Shown one piece after another: positions 35,561-44,502 of a stretch of 64,000 nucleotides of DNA. The notes beneath the pieces were generated by a model. That model saw nothing but the letters and a program-made list of their open reading frames with translations. It was not told where the DNA came from and did no database searches. The position numbers were made by a program, and so were the translations under genes. The stretch spans positions 161,979 to 225,978 of the forward strand of contig CAZBRD010000009.1 in NCBI GenBank assembly GCA_964494205.1. The letters run 5' to 3'. The first letter of the stretch is position 1; each line of letters opens with the position of its first letter. The DNA comes from JBBTCX01 sp964494205 (GTDB lineage Bacteria; Planctomycetota; Phycisphaerae; UBA1845).

Positions 35561-36482
35561 AGACGCGATCCAGCGATCGTTCGTTCAGCGGCGCAGACAC
35601 CGAGAGGATGGCGAGGAGCGGGCTGTGCAAATCCGGCGCGAGTGAGTCGACATACCCAACCGTTAGCCCCGCGGGCAACGCCGTACTCATCGGATCAGAC
35701 ACGACGACATCGCCCACTCTGATCACGGTCGATTCACCTTCGGTCAGCCGGCGCTCGACACCCTTGATCTCCATGACGCCCTTGCCTTTGCCAGTCAGCC
35801 AATAGTATCCGTCGATCAAGTGCACGCCGTCATCCGCCCATCGCCCGATGCGCACCTTCATCTGCGATGTGATGTCACTGCACAGCTTCACGCGCGAGGC
35901 CTGCGACCCTGCCTGATCAATCCATCCGATGAGCACTTCACCCAGCAAAATAGATTGACCCACGCTCACACCTTCATCCGCGCCCGACGCAATCGTGAAA
36001 TAGCGCGACGCCACTGGGTTACCCTTCTGCACGCCTTGCGATGTCCCGGCTGTGAGCAACAGCGATGAGCGCCATGAGAGAAAATCATCCCCCACCACCG
36101 TCGCTGGAATCAACTGCCCGCGCGGGCCGAGGTTCTTTCCATCGACAGTGAACTGTCGCGCATCCGTGAGATGACCCACTTCGTCCTCCAGCGAATTCAC
36201 TCTCGCAGCGAGCGCGGTGATCTGATGCTTCAACGCCTCATTTTGCCTTTGCACCGCTTCCGCCTCTGCAGGCGAAATCGTCTTAGGCGGACTCGCCATC
36301 GCTCCATCAACAACGGACAGCGAGTTGTTCACTGCCTCATGGAATGGATTGAGATACTGCACTGCATTGATCATCCGCCCCGTCCATGTCTGCGGCAGCA
36401 GCCACAAGACAAGCGAAATGACCAGCGGCACGGCTACAATCGAGCGCTCGCGACGGGTCCAGCGTTTTCGATGACGATAGGG
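35535..36482 (-). CDS. mreC: MreC-like cell-shape protein
   Basis: MreC is a bitopic inner-membrane protein that scaffolds the elongation machinery. The start was placed at MPYRHRKRWTRRERS, leaving a basic N-terminus and one membrane helix (IVAVPLVISLVLWLL). A coiled coil follows (AEAVQRQNEALKHQITALAA), then a two-lobed beta domain with IPATVVGDDFLSWRSSLLL and LLGEVLIGWIDQAGSQASRV. These are the expected order and spacing of MreC. mreB and mreD are not adjacent, which lowers certainty. The GT39-like gene starts inside its last codons. Confidence 0.7.
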   Translation of the reverse strand, partial: PYRHRKRWTRRERSIVAVPLVISLVLWLLPQTWTGRMINAVQYLNPFHEAVNNSLSVVDGAMASPPKTISPAEAEAVQRQNEALKHQITALAARVNSLEDEVGHLTDARQFTVDGKNLGPRGQLIPATVVGDDFLSWRSSLLLTAGTSQGVQKGNPVASRYFTIASGADEGVSVGQSILLGEVLIGWIDQAGSQASRVKLCSDITSQMKVRIGRWADDGVHLIDGYYWLTGKGKGVMEIKGVERRLTEGESTVIRVGDVVVSDPMSTALPAGLTVGYVDSLAPDLHSPLLAILSVSAPLNERSLDRVYVFDPAAN

Positions 36483-36593
36483 CATTTCAGCAGCACACCT
36501 AAGCGATTCCAACCTTCGACGGCTGCTGATTTTGCGGCAGATGGGACAGTAATGCAATGTTGAAATGGTCGAGACGCGCAATGTTCGCGCATG

Positions 36594-36620
36594 AAAAAGG
36601 GCGAGTCGAAACCCGCCCTT
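36594..36620 (-). terminator. Terminator of the FG-GAP lipoprotein gene
   Basis: On the minus strand, AAGGGCG/CGCCCTT with a 10-base loop is followed by TTTTC. It lies between the FG-GAP gene and mreC and separates the two transcripts. Confidence 0.7.
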
Positions 36621-36657
36621 CTTGCCAGTTTATGCTTGTGATCTCAGTGCGACGACC

Positions 36658-38184
36658 CTACGGCCTTCGCGTGCTTCGGAACCACACGAGGGCATCATTG
36701 CTCAAACCGCTCAATCCGCTGCGGTCGAGGGTCACGATGATGTCCATGGTGCCGTTGTCATCGAGGTCAGCCACGATCGCCGACTGAATAAGCGTTCCAC
36801 CTGCGATTTCGCCCGGATCCACGTTCGGGTCCGTGGTCGCCGGATCAGAATCGGCCTCCTCCGACGAAACATCATCCACAATCAGGTTTTCGATCCACTG
36901 GTTGTAAACGGTGGGAGCAACCTTCGAATTGAACCATGCGAGCCCGCCGTCCGCACCCGCGACAACTTCCATCTGCCCGTCGCCATTTAAATCGCCTACG
37001 GCCAGCGCCTGCGGGTCCCGATCCAGAAACTCCGCCAGCGTATACACTTGCCAGGGAATCGCACGAACCGGCGAGGTCGTGGGTCCATCGTGCCCGCGGA
37101 ACCACTGGATGATCTTGCCGTTGTCTGACCGAACAATAACGTCCACGTTTCCATCGCCGTTCAGATCGCCGAGTCGCACGGAATCCGCTCCGGTGGCCAC
37201 TTGACCGATGGTGCCCGTCTGCCACTCGTCGCTAGTGAAGTGATAGTCATCCGGAACGTCGATCGCTGGATTGCGATACCATCGAACGTTGGCGTTCGTC
37301 GCAGCCGGATAGGTGGCCACAATGTCGAGGTCGCCGTCGCCGTCAATGTCGCCGAGTGCCGCATCCTTGATCACACCGGCATTGGGTGAGTCGTCTCTTA
37401 CGGGATTGCCCAACCACGTACCGTCTCGGACAGCGGTTGGCCCTTGATTCGTGAAAACAACTGCCTGCGACATACCGCCGCTGCAAGAGCTGTTCCAGGC
37501 GACGACAAGATCAATGTCACCGTCCATATCCATGTCACCGGCGTTCATGTCCGTAAAGCCGCCATTTTCGGGTCCGTCATCAGCCGATCCAACGCCCTGT
37601 AATTGTGACGAACCCAGCTTCACCTCCTGCCACGCCAGCGCCTGGTTAGCTTGATCCGAATCCGTCGGTCCGAGGTACGTGATGATGACACCGCTCAGAC
37701 CGTCGCCCGGCGTTTCGGCATCAAGGCAAGATGCACCTTCCATCGCGCTCTGCTTCACGAGCACCGCGATGTCAGGGTTTCCGTCGAGATCAAAGTCTGC
37801 CACCGAAAGTCCCGCGACCGAGACGACTGGAATATCGCCGGCCAAGGTCAGCGTTTCGAAGCTGATCACTCCGGCCGTGCGATGTTGCAAGTGGACCTGG
37901 ACCGGTTGCGACTGGTTCCACGCGGACACGAGGTCGGTGGTACCGTCGTTGTTCAAATCCTGTGCGATCACGAACTGCGGACCGGCTGTATCCTCACTGG
38001 GCGGATCAACCTGCACAGCCGCAAAGAAGCTCAGCGTGCGCCCCGAGACAAGGAAATCATCAGTGAGTGGCGTAAACGATTCAAAGTTTCCGCTACAGCC
38101 CGGGATCGCACCGCCGATGATTCCTACCCCGGCGACCCCAATGACCAAAGCGACAAGCGCAGTTCGACGAATCCACGATTTCAT
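36658..38184 (-). CDS. FG-GAP/VCBS repeat beta-propeller lipoprotein
   Basis: The 508-residue protein has a lipoprotein signal ending IPGC. At least six repeats each carry a calcium-binding DxDxDG-like loop: DLNNDGTTDLV, DFDLDGNPDIAVL, DMDMDGDIDLVV, DIDGDGDLDIVAT, DLNGDGNVDVIVR, DLNGDGQMEVVAG and DLDDNGTMDIIVT. Such repeats form an integrin-like beta propeller. It is probably a surface-exposed or periplasmic lipoprotein. No catalytic residues are recognisable. Confidence 0.85.
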   Translation of the reverse strand: MKSWIRRTALVALVIGVAGVGIIGGAIPGCSGNFESFTPLTDDFLVSGRTLSFFAAVQVDPPSEDTAGPQFVIAQDLNNDGTTDLVSAWNQSQPVQVHLQHRTAGVISFETLTLAGDIPVVSVAGLSVADFDLDGNPDIAVLVKQSAMEGASCLDAETPGDGLSGVIITYLGPTDSDQANQALAWQEVKLGSSQLQGVGSADDGPENGGFTDMNAGDMDMDGDIDLVVAWNSSCSGGMSQAVVFTNQGPTAVRDGTWLGNPVRDDSPNAGVIKDAALGDIDGDGDLDIVATYPAATNANVRWYRNPAIDVPDDYHFTSDEWQTGTIGQVATGADSVRLGDLNGDGNVDVIVRSDNGKIIQWFRGHDGPTTSPVRAIPWQVYTLAEFLDRDPQALAVGDLNGDGQMEVVAGADGGLAWFNSKVAPTVYNQWIENLIVDDVSSEEADSDPATTDPNVDPGEIAGGTLIQSAIVADLDDNGTMDIIVTLDRSGLSGLSNDALVWFRSTRRP

Positions 38185-38436
38185 TTCAAAGTCCCCAAAA
38201 AGGTGGAATGTGCGTCACATCCAAATTGGACGCTATCGTGGTTATCGGTTTGAACCAGCGCGATCTTTGGAACAGCCGAAAACACGATCGCGCTACACAA
38301 GTGGTAATAAAGTTCAGGCTGTCAAATCGAAGTGGCTGGTGTCGAATAACGAACGTGCAGGGGCAAATCGCGGCGAACGGTAGCCGCCAACGTCCAATAA
38401 CGGCGTCGGGGCGTCGGGAAAATTCCTCACACAAAA

Positions 38437-40047
38437 CTAAGAAACACGGGCGGCGAGAATCGTGATGTCGTCGCTCTGCGGTGCGCCTCCGGCAAAGGTG
38501 GCAACAGCCTTGCGCACTTGCTTGACCATCGCCAGTGGATTCAGCTCGCTAATGTTCGACAGCGAGCTTTCGAGACTCGGCGTTCCGAAGGCATTACCCT
38601 CCGAATTCATGGCCTCGATCACGCCATCCGTATAGCAAAAAAACACCAGCGGCTCGCCGCCCAAACTAATTTCGTGCGTCAGAACCGTCTCGTGCTCGGA
38701 CACCCCCAGCGGCAGCGACGGCTCACATTCAAGCGACTTGCACGCCTTGCCCGAAGTGACGATCAACGGAGGATGATGCCCCGCATTCGCCACCCGAACA
38801 CTCTTCGAGTTGCCGTCGATCAACGCCAACAAGCATGTAATGAATTTCGCGGACGATGTGTTTTTGCAAATCAGATGATTCCACTTGGTCATCAGCCGGC
38901 CGGGGTCGTCGGTTTCATCAATGGTCGCCCGCACCATCGCCTGAAAATTGGCCATCAGAATCGCTGCCGCCACACCCTCGCCGGTCACGTCGGCCATCAG
39001 GCACCACAAACGCCCGTCCGGCAATTCGATCACATCGTAGTAATCGCCGCTCACCCGCTGACCCGGATCGTTGATCGCAGCCACCTTGAATCGATCGTGG
39101 TTGGGTAACGTTTTGGGGAAGAGACCCGTCTGTATGTTGCGGGCTACGTCAATATCGTGATTCAGCCGAATCATCTGCTGCTGTTCTTCCAGCAGTTGCC
39201 AGTTCACCAGACCGATGCTGATCTGTCGCGCGATGCCCGCGAGAAAATCGATGTCCTCCTGCGTGTAGACCGTACGCGTGGTCAGTCGATCGCCGTAAAT
39301 AACACCAAGAATCTGCTGATCGTGGATCAGCGGTACACACATGGCCGAGCGGATTCCGTGCTGCACGATGCTCATCGTTGGGTCGGCGTTGGCCGTTTCT
39401 CCGCCGGTGAAAATCGCTCGTTCGCCGTATTCAAGCGCGCGATTGAGCAGCGTTCGGCTGATGGTCAGCTCACCCTCTGCACCGCGCAGATTCCTCACCA
39501 CGGGCCAATCCACTGTGCGCTGACCCTTCCGCCGAATCCCGATCGCCCCGCGCTCGAATTGCAGCATTTCGAAGCAGATCGTCACTGCGCTATTGAGCAG
39601 CGCATCCTGACTCTGCAGCGTCGTCAGCCGCTCGCTCAGCTCGTAAATCATCTGGAGTCGCTGCTGCGGCAGCACGAGTCGCGTGTCGCGCGTCGCGTAT
39701 CGCGTCGCATGCGTGGTGCCCCCGTCCTCCGAAATGACGACCGCCGGCGCCGACGGCTGCGCCTGGTCCTGAAAAACGGCCAGCACAGAACCAATCAAAA
39801 TCCGATCGCCGTCTTGCAACACATGCGAAGTGCACGGCGCGTCGTTAACCAGCGTACCGTTCTTGCTTCCAAGGTCCTCCAGCACAAAGCCGTCGGCCGT
39901 GGGGGTAAATCGCGCATGCCGCCGCGACGCGCTCGGATCATCCACCGGAATCTCGCAACCAGCGTCGCGACCGATGGTCTGCGGCGTGTTCAAGAGTCGA
40001 TGTCGCCACGACGGGCGATCGGGAATCTGGATAATCAGTTCAGCCAA
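38437..40047 (-). CDS. FHA-GAF-PP2C (RsbU/SpoIIE-like) signalling phosphatase
   Basis: Three domains are visible. An FHA domain at about residues 1-100 (TIGRDAGCEIPVDD, SRRHARF, DLGSKNGTLVN) should bind phosphothreonine. A GAF domain spans roughly 125-290. A PP2C/SpoIIE phosphatase domain at the C-terminus has SGDYYDVIEL, MADVTGEGVAAAIL, FFCYTDGVIEA and SDDITILAARV. Such proteins usually dephosphorylate anti-anti-sigma factors. The TTG at 40047 gives MAELIIQIPDRPSW, the usual FHA opening, with AGG seven bases upstream; a longer frame from 40134 adds 29 residues. The FHA-GAF linker (THATRYATRDTR) is coded by a short satellite-like tract. Confidence 0.88.
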   Translation of the reverse strand: MAELIIQIPDRPSWRHRLLNTPQTIGRDAGCEIPVDDPSASRRHARFTPTADGFVLEDLGSKNGTLVNDAPCTSHVLQDGDRILIGSVLAVFQDQAQPSAPAVVISEDGGTTHATRYATRDTRLVLPQQRLQMIYELSERLTTLQSQDALLNSAVTICFEMLQFERGAIGIRRKGQRTVDWPVVRNLRGAEGELTISRTLLNRALEYGERAIFTGGETANADPTMSIVQHGIRSAMCVPLIHDQQILGVIYGDRLTTRTVYTQEDIDFLAGIARQISIGLVNWQLLEEQQQMIRLNHDIDVARNIQTGLFPKTLPNHDRFKVAAINDPGQRVSGDYYDVIELPDGRLWCLMADVTGEGVAAAILMANFQAMVRATIDETDDPGRLMTKWNHLICKNTSSAKFITCLLALIDGNSKSVRVANAGHHPPLIVTSGKACKSLECEPSLPLGVSEHETVLTHEISLGGEPLVFFCYTDGVIEAMNSEGNAFGTPSLESSLSNISELNPLAMVKQVRKAVATFAGGAPQSDDITILAARVS

Positions 40048-40160
40048 AGTAATGCCTTTATGCGTTGCACTAAGCTTGGTTTCGACGAACCGCCATCTTA
40101 GCAGCTTTTGCTGGAGAGATGAATCTTCGGGCAAGCTGCGGTAGCAGCGAACGCGGACAG

Positions 40161-40218
40161 CCCACGACGGAAGTCGTGGGTTATTCAGCCAAACAATATG
40201 AAAAGCCCCAGCAGGGGC
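40161..40218. repeat. Two intergenic tiny-loop hairpins
   Basis: CCCACGAC/GTCGTGGG with the GNRA loop GGAA (40161-40180) is followed by GCCCC/GGGGC with loop AGCA (40205-40218). They lie between the divergent-to-end genes at 40134 and 40260 and have no U-tract. Confidence 0.65.
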
Positions 40219-40259
40219 GACCGAATTTGATTTCGAGAGCCTTTCGTTCGGTCAAACGA

Positions 40260-40553
40260 CTACGGCTTCTCGTTGCAGGTACATACGAGCAACCCACAAC
40301 CCGGACACCCTCGCCCGTATTTTTTCTGAAGTGCCTCAGTAAGGTTGATGTCGTTAATGTTGGCCAGCGTCACGAGCCACGCGATCACATCCGCGAACTC
40401 AGCCGCCAGCTCCTCCTTGGTCCCCTCGCGCAGCCCCGCCGCCAGCTCGCCGACTTCCTCGCACAACCACAGAAACGTAGCAGGCGAACCGCGCTCCCGA
40501 TCCTTGGCGCTGTACATCTTCTCGATCAAAGCTTGCAGGTCATCGAGGGTCAT
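40260..40553 (-). CDS. MazG-like nucleotide pyrophosphohydrolase
   Basis: The start at MTLDDLQALIEKMY gives a 97-residue protein. The MazG metal-binding helices are clear: WLCEEVGELAAGLRE and ELAAEFADVIAWLVTLAN carry the ExxE...D pattern. The protein ends with CPGCGLLVCTC, a four-cysteine cluster that could bind zinc and is not part of the core family. The enzymes hydrolyse NTPs or modified nucleotides to NMP and pyrophosphate; the substrate here is unknown. Confidence 0.85.
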   Translation of the reverse strand: MTLDDLQALIEKMYSAKDRERGSPATFLWLCEEVGELAAGLREGTKEELAAEFADVIAWLVTLANINDINLTEALQKKYGRGCPGCGLLVCTCNEKP

Positions 40554-40686
40554 GGCTGCCTCCTCGACGGAGTATAGCGTGACAGGTACCCACTCTGGAA
40601 TCACCCGAAATGATCATGTTGTCGTGCAGAAAACTGAGACCTCCACGAGTATGGTTTTGCCGTGACCTAGCACCAGTGCGACGGGT

Positions 40687-40716
40687 GGCACGGTCAAGCC
40701 ACAGCTTGGCCGTGGC
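40687..40716. repeat. Intergenic 13-bp-stem hairpin
   Basis: GGCACGGTCAAGC/GCTTGGCCGTGGC with loop CACA has one mismatch and one G.T pair. It lies upstream of the MazG-like gene and is followed by AAGAAATGG, not a U-tract. Confidence 0.55.
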
Positions 40717-40771
40717 AAGAAATGGTTCCGGCCAAAATCCGCTCTCGAATCAATGATGTGTAGTGAAAGGA

Positions 40772-41707
40772 TTACGCAATCGCGCGATAGTAATCGATCG
40801 CCCGTCGCAAACCTTCCTGGAAGGACACAACCGGCTCGAAGTTCAGCAGCTTCTTGACCAATGTAATGTCCGCGCAAGAGTGCATCACGTCGCCGGGTCG
40901 ACGGTCAACGTACTTCGGCTTGATGTTCGTGCCGATGAGTTTCTGAATCTCGCCGATCACTTGATTGACGCTGATCTGATCGCCGCAGGCCAGGTTCACC
41001 GACTCGCCCTTCGTACGCTTGGCGTTCATCGCGAGAATATTCCCCTGCACGACGTTATCGATGAACGTGAAGTCGCGCGTCTGCTCTCCGTCGCCATAAA
41101 CGATCGGTGCCTCGCCGCGCAGAAGCGACGTCACGAACGCCGGAATCGCTGCCGCATACTGGCTTTTCGGATCCTGCCGCGGGCCAAACACGTTGAAATA
41201 CCGCAACGAGATCGTTTCCATCCCGTAGCATTCATAGAACGAACGAAGATAGTGTTCACCCGTCAGCTTCTGCACCGCATACGGCGACAACGGCGCGGTG
41301 ACAATGCGCTCGTGCTTCGGCGATTCCTCGCTGTTGCCGTAGGCCGAGCTGCTGGCCGCGTAGATGAACCGCTTCACTTTGCACTGCTGCGCCGCGCGAA
41401 GCATGTTGAACGTGCCGTTGACGTTCGTGTCGTGACTCTCCTGCGGCTGCTCCACTGACTTCGGCACCGACGGCAGCGCTGCCTCATGAAAAATGAATTC
41501 GATATCCTTGCAGACCTTCGAGCACTCGTCCTGTCGCCGCATGTCCCCTTCGACGATATCCACGCGACCAGCCAGATGCGACAGATTCGCGCGATGTCCA
41601 GACGAGAAATTGTCGAACACGCGGACCTTGTGTCCCAATTCAACCAGACGAGTCACGATGTGTGAGCCGATGAATCCGCCGCCGCCTGTTACAAGTACGC
41701 TAGCCAT
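40772..41707 (-). CDS. NAD-dependent nucleotide-sugar 4-epimerase (WbpP/GalE-like)
   Basis: The extended SDR fold is plain: the Rossmann loop TGGGGFIGSHIV near residues 7-18, the serine of the catalytic triad in SSSAYG, and the SPYAVQKLTGEHY (Tyr-xxx-Lys) motif. The start was placed at MASVLVTGGG because the usual family start precedes the glycine loop by a few residues. Phrases such as RYFNVFGPRQDPKSQYAAAIPAF fit UDP-N-acetylglucosamine 4-epimerases more than plain UDP-glucose epimerases; this is inference. Probable role in envelope or exopolysaccharide sugar supply. Confidence 0.88.
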   Translation of the reverse strand: MASVLVTGGGGFIGSHIVTRLVELGHKVRVFDNFSSGHRANLSHLAGRVDIVEGDMRRQDECSKVCKDIEFIFHEAALPSVPKSVEQPQESHDTNVNGTFNMLRAAQQCKVKRFIYAASSSAYGNSEESPKHERIVTAPLSPYAVQKLTGEHYLRSFYECYGMETISLRYFNVFGPRQDPKSQYAAAIPAFVTSLLRGEAPIVYGDGEQTRDFTFIDNVVQGNILAMNAKRTKGESVNLACGDQISVNQVIGEIQKLIGTNIKPKYVDRRPGDVMHSCADITLVKKLLNFEPVVSFQEGLRRAIDYYRAIA

Positions 41708-41876
41708 GAGGTCAGACCCTCTTAGTCGTTGAAATTGCGTCGCTTCCAATACCGAGCATGTATTCCGTGCGAGAGAATCATCGGCGTGTTAGCCCGCTAA
41801 ATCCGCTTACACTGGCTATCGGACGATAGTTGCACGCTCGCAACAAATCAAACCAAAGGCTACGCATGAAGCCAAA

Positions 41877-42548
41877 TCACGCCCCCTTGGCCGCTGCAAT
41901 AAACGCCTCCACTTTCGCCCTGTCCTTTACTCCCGGCGATTTCTCCACACCCGAACTAACATCTACCGCGAAAGGTCGAATACGCTGAACAGCCTCCGCA
42001 ACATTATCGGGATTCAGCCCCCCTGCCAGAATGATCGGCGGCCACGCGCGGTCTCGCCCCTGCTGCTGTGCCATCTCGATGGCACGCCAGTTGGCGAGTC
42101 GACCGGTTCCGCCGAGTGCGCCGTCTTCAACTCGAATCGGTGCGTCGAAAAGCAGGAAATCGGGCAGCTTCTCATGCCGTTGTTCCAGATAATGATCAAG
42201 AGCATCAAAAGATTCCATACCAGAAACATGCTGTACATGAATCACTTTGCAACCGCGCTCTTGCATCTCGCGCTGACGATTGAGGGACATTTGTCCATAA
42301 ATCTGAAAATGAACAATGCCTGACTCGAAGAATGAATCAACCTTCCAGATAGTAAGATTCTCATGTTCTCCCAAAACGACAACGCGATCCGGCTGTCGAA
42401 GGTTTTCATTCACCTTAAGCACGAATGCGATCGTCACCTTTCGCGGCCCGCCCACGAGATTCAGTCCGATCCAATCGGCACCGGCATCCAGCGCGTGCAC
42501 TGCATCGCGCACATTCGTGATCCCGCAAATCTTCACCAGCACCGACAT
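41877..42548 (-). CDS. trpF: Phosphoribosylanthranilate isomerase TrpF
   Basis: TrpF converts phosphoribosylanthranilate to CdRP in tryptophan synthesis. The catalytic Cys is in KICGITNVRDAVHA and the catalytic Asp in FAVDVSSGVEKSPGVKD; the phosphate loop reads LAGGLNPDNVAEA. The start was set at MSVLVKICG; the frame is open to 42623. The 223-residue length fits the (beta-alpha)8 barrel. No other trp gene is adjacent, so it is an orphan. It is divergent from the lipoprotein gene at 42715. Confidence 0.92.
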   Translation of the reverse strand: MSVLVKICGITNVRDAVHALDAGADWIGLNLVGGPRKVTIAFVLKVNENLRQPDRVVVLGEHENLTIWKVDSFFESGIVHFQIYGQMSLNRQREMQERGCKVIHVQHVSGMESFDALDHYLEQRHEKLPDFLLFDAPIRVEDGALGGTGRLANWRAIEMAQQQGRDRAWPPIILAGGLNPDNVAEAVQRIRPFAVDVSSGVEKSPGVKDRAKVEAFIAAAKGA

Positions 42549-42714
42549 CGTTATCGCGTCCGCAAAGTAAATCAGTCCGATACGAGTTTCACTTTTTTTG
42601 TCGCGCTCATTTTCACGCTGCAAACAATAAAGCGCCTACCATTCATTGTCGAACAAGCATTGCGAAAAGCTTGCGAAAACACCGGCAAATCAGCCAGTTT
42701 CGCCTGATAACCCG

Positions 42715-43509
42715 ATGAAACAACTGATCACGTACAGTTTGATTCTTGCTGCCATTTCCCTAACCGGGGGCTGCCAGTCCGCGCGTCCCAAAGAGATGTT
42801 CGGCAAGACCTATTTTCTCGATGGCGCGGGCAATCTCGGACTCGGCGGGGAAGAAGTCAAACGCGGACTACACGAAGCGGGCTACAAGGGCGACGTCGAA
42901 ATCTTCACTTGGACAACGTCCTTTAACCCGCTGCTCGATCAATGGAACATCTTGGCAGCTAAGTGGCAGGCAGCCAAGCTCTCGCGGAAGATCGAAGATT
43001 ATCACCGCCGTTTCCCGAACAACCAGATCAACATCGTCGCACTGTCAGCCGGCACCGGCGTCGCGACCTGGGCGATCGAGAAACTCGGTCCGCAAACCAA
43101 CGTCGAGAACATATTCCTGCTCGGCTCGTCGCTTTCCCACGACTACAACATGAACCAAGCGCTCCATCACATTGATGGCCGCGTGTATGTGTACCATTCA
43201 CCACACGATCTCGTCTTAGCGTCCGTGCGTGTCATCGGAACCATCGACGGTCGCCGAGGCGTTGAGTCCGCCGGCTTGGTGGGATTGGTCGCCAGCGCGG
43301 ACACGGATCACAAGATCATCAACACACCCTGGTCACGAAGCTGGAAGAAGCTGGGTTGGCACGGCGGTCACGGTGACTGCGCCAACCGTGATTTCGCCCG
43401 CGAAGAAATCGGCCGACACATTCTGACTGGTTCTTACGCCATGCTCCGGCTGGTTCGCGGCCACGAAGAGGAACCCCCGCTCCAGCTTGCTTCGTTCCCT
43501 GCTCCATAA
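42715..43509 (+). CDS. Lipoprotein with alpha/beta-hydrolase-like fold
   Basis: The ATG at 42715 gives MKQLITYSLILAAISLTGGC, a clean lipoprotein signal; the frame is open to 42646. The mature protein has the pattern of an alpha/beta hydrolase: TYFLDGAGNLG near the oxyanion region, then INIVALSAGTGVATWA, with Ser in a nucleophile-elbow-like SAG. Later GDCANRDFAREEIGRH is the likely acid/base end. Hydrolase activity is likely but the substrate is unknown. A similar lipid-anchored hydrolase-like protein occurs in other planctomycetes, as I recall. Confidence 0.68.
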   Translation: MKQLITYSLILAAISLTGGCQSARPKEMFGKTYFLDGAGNLGLGGEEVKRGLHEAGYKGDVEIFTWTTSFNPLLDQWNILAAKWQAAKLSRKIEDYHRRFPNNQINIVALSAGTGVATWAIEKLGPQTNVENIFLLGSSLSHDYNMNQALHHIDGRVYVYHSPHDLVLASVRVIGTIDGRRGVESAGLVGLVASADTDHKIINTPWSRSWKKLGWHGGHGDCANRDFAREEIGRHILTGSYAMLRLVRGHEEEPPLQLASFPAP

Positions 43510-43653
43510 ATCTGCACTTACCCGGCGAAAACCCGCCAAAAGTTGACGCTCCCCGCCCCTGCCCATACATTTCGATGCTCGCGCGGTCTCCACAAGAATA
43601 TGCGGGTGAGGTAGGCCGAATAGGCGATCAGTCCCCGCGCGAAGAGCTTGATA

Positions 43654-44478
43654 GTGTTTGCAGTAATCTCCGACATTCATGGCAACCTGGAAGCGCTGGA
43701 GACAGCGCTCGCGGACATCGATCGCCGAAACATCAAGCTGATTTATTGCCTCGGTGATGTCGTCGGCTACGGCGCCAGCCCCAAAGAATGCCTCGATCGC
43801 GTCATAGAACGATGCGCCATCTGCCTTTGCGGAAACCACGACCAGGCCGTCTTTTACGAACCAACCAATTTCAACGTTGGCGCTGAGCGGGCCGCCTACT
43901 GGACGCGCCAGGTTCTCGAGGATGAACCGAACAAAGCCAAGCGAAACAAACGATGGGAAGTCCTCGGCAAGTTGCCCATGCGCTTCGAAGCCAAAGGCCT
44001 GCTGATGGTTCACGCTTCGCCCCGCCGGCCAGTAAACGAGTATTTGTTTCCCGAAGACGTCTACACCAACCCATCCAAAATTCAAGCCAACTTTGATCGG
44101 CTCGGCGAAAACCACATGGCCTCCCTTGTTGGCCACACGCACGTACCCGGCGTCTTTCTGGACGATCCGTTTTTTGATCCGCCGGACGAGTTGCCCGAAC
44201 CGTACCTCTACACCATCACGTCGGATGAAAAAGCGATCATCAACGTGGGCAGCATCGGCCAACCGCGCGATCGCGACCCGCGATTGTGTTACGCGGTGTT
44301 CTACGAGAAAGGGGAAGCGCCGGAGGGCTTTGACCCACCGGATGTCGCACCCGGTGAGTACAGCACGACGATTGAGTTCGTCCGCTTGGAATATGATATC
44401 GAAAAGTCAGCGCGAAAAGTCTACGACGTCCCCGAGCTGGACGACTTTCTTGGTTCGCGCTTGTTTGAAGGTCGATGA
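43654..44478 (+). CDS. Calcineurin-like metallophosphoesterase
   Basis: The dimetal phosphoesterase motifs are complete: SDIHGNLEAL, GDVVGYGAS, CGNHDQAV, and GHTHVPGVF. The spacing matches YfcE/ApaH-like phosphodiesterases of about 250-280 residues. GTG at 43654 has GAAGAG 7 bases before it; the in-frame TTG at 43648 would be too close to that site. Its 3' end is 24 bases from the yidC start, suggesting co-transcription, though no functional link is evident. Substrate unknown. Confidence 0.85.
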   Translation: MFAVISDIHGNLEALETALADIDRRNIKLIYCLGDVVGYGASPKECLDRVIERCAICLCGNHDQAVFYEPTNFNVGAERAAYWTRQVLEDEPNKAKRNKRWEVLGKLPMRFEAKGLLMVHASPRRPVNEYLFPEDVYTNPSKIQANFDRLGENHMASLVGHTHVPGVFLDDPFFDPPDELPEPYLYTITSDEKAIINVGSIGQPRDRDPRLCYAVFYEKGEAPEGFDPPDVAPGEYSTTIEFVRLEYDIEKSARKVYDVPELDDFLGSRLFEGR

Positions 44479-44502
44479 TTCGACCAATCCCCAGCATTCT
44501 GA

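Noticed and set aside
39672..39718. Satellite-like CGCGTCGCGTATCGCG tract in the FHA-GAF linker.
   Set aside because: Treated as low-complexity linker coding sequence rather than an element; no second copy seen.
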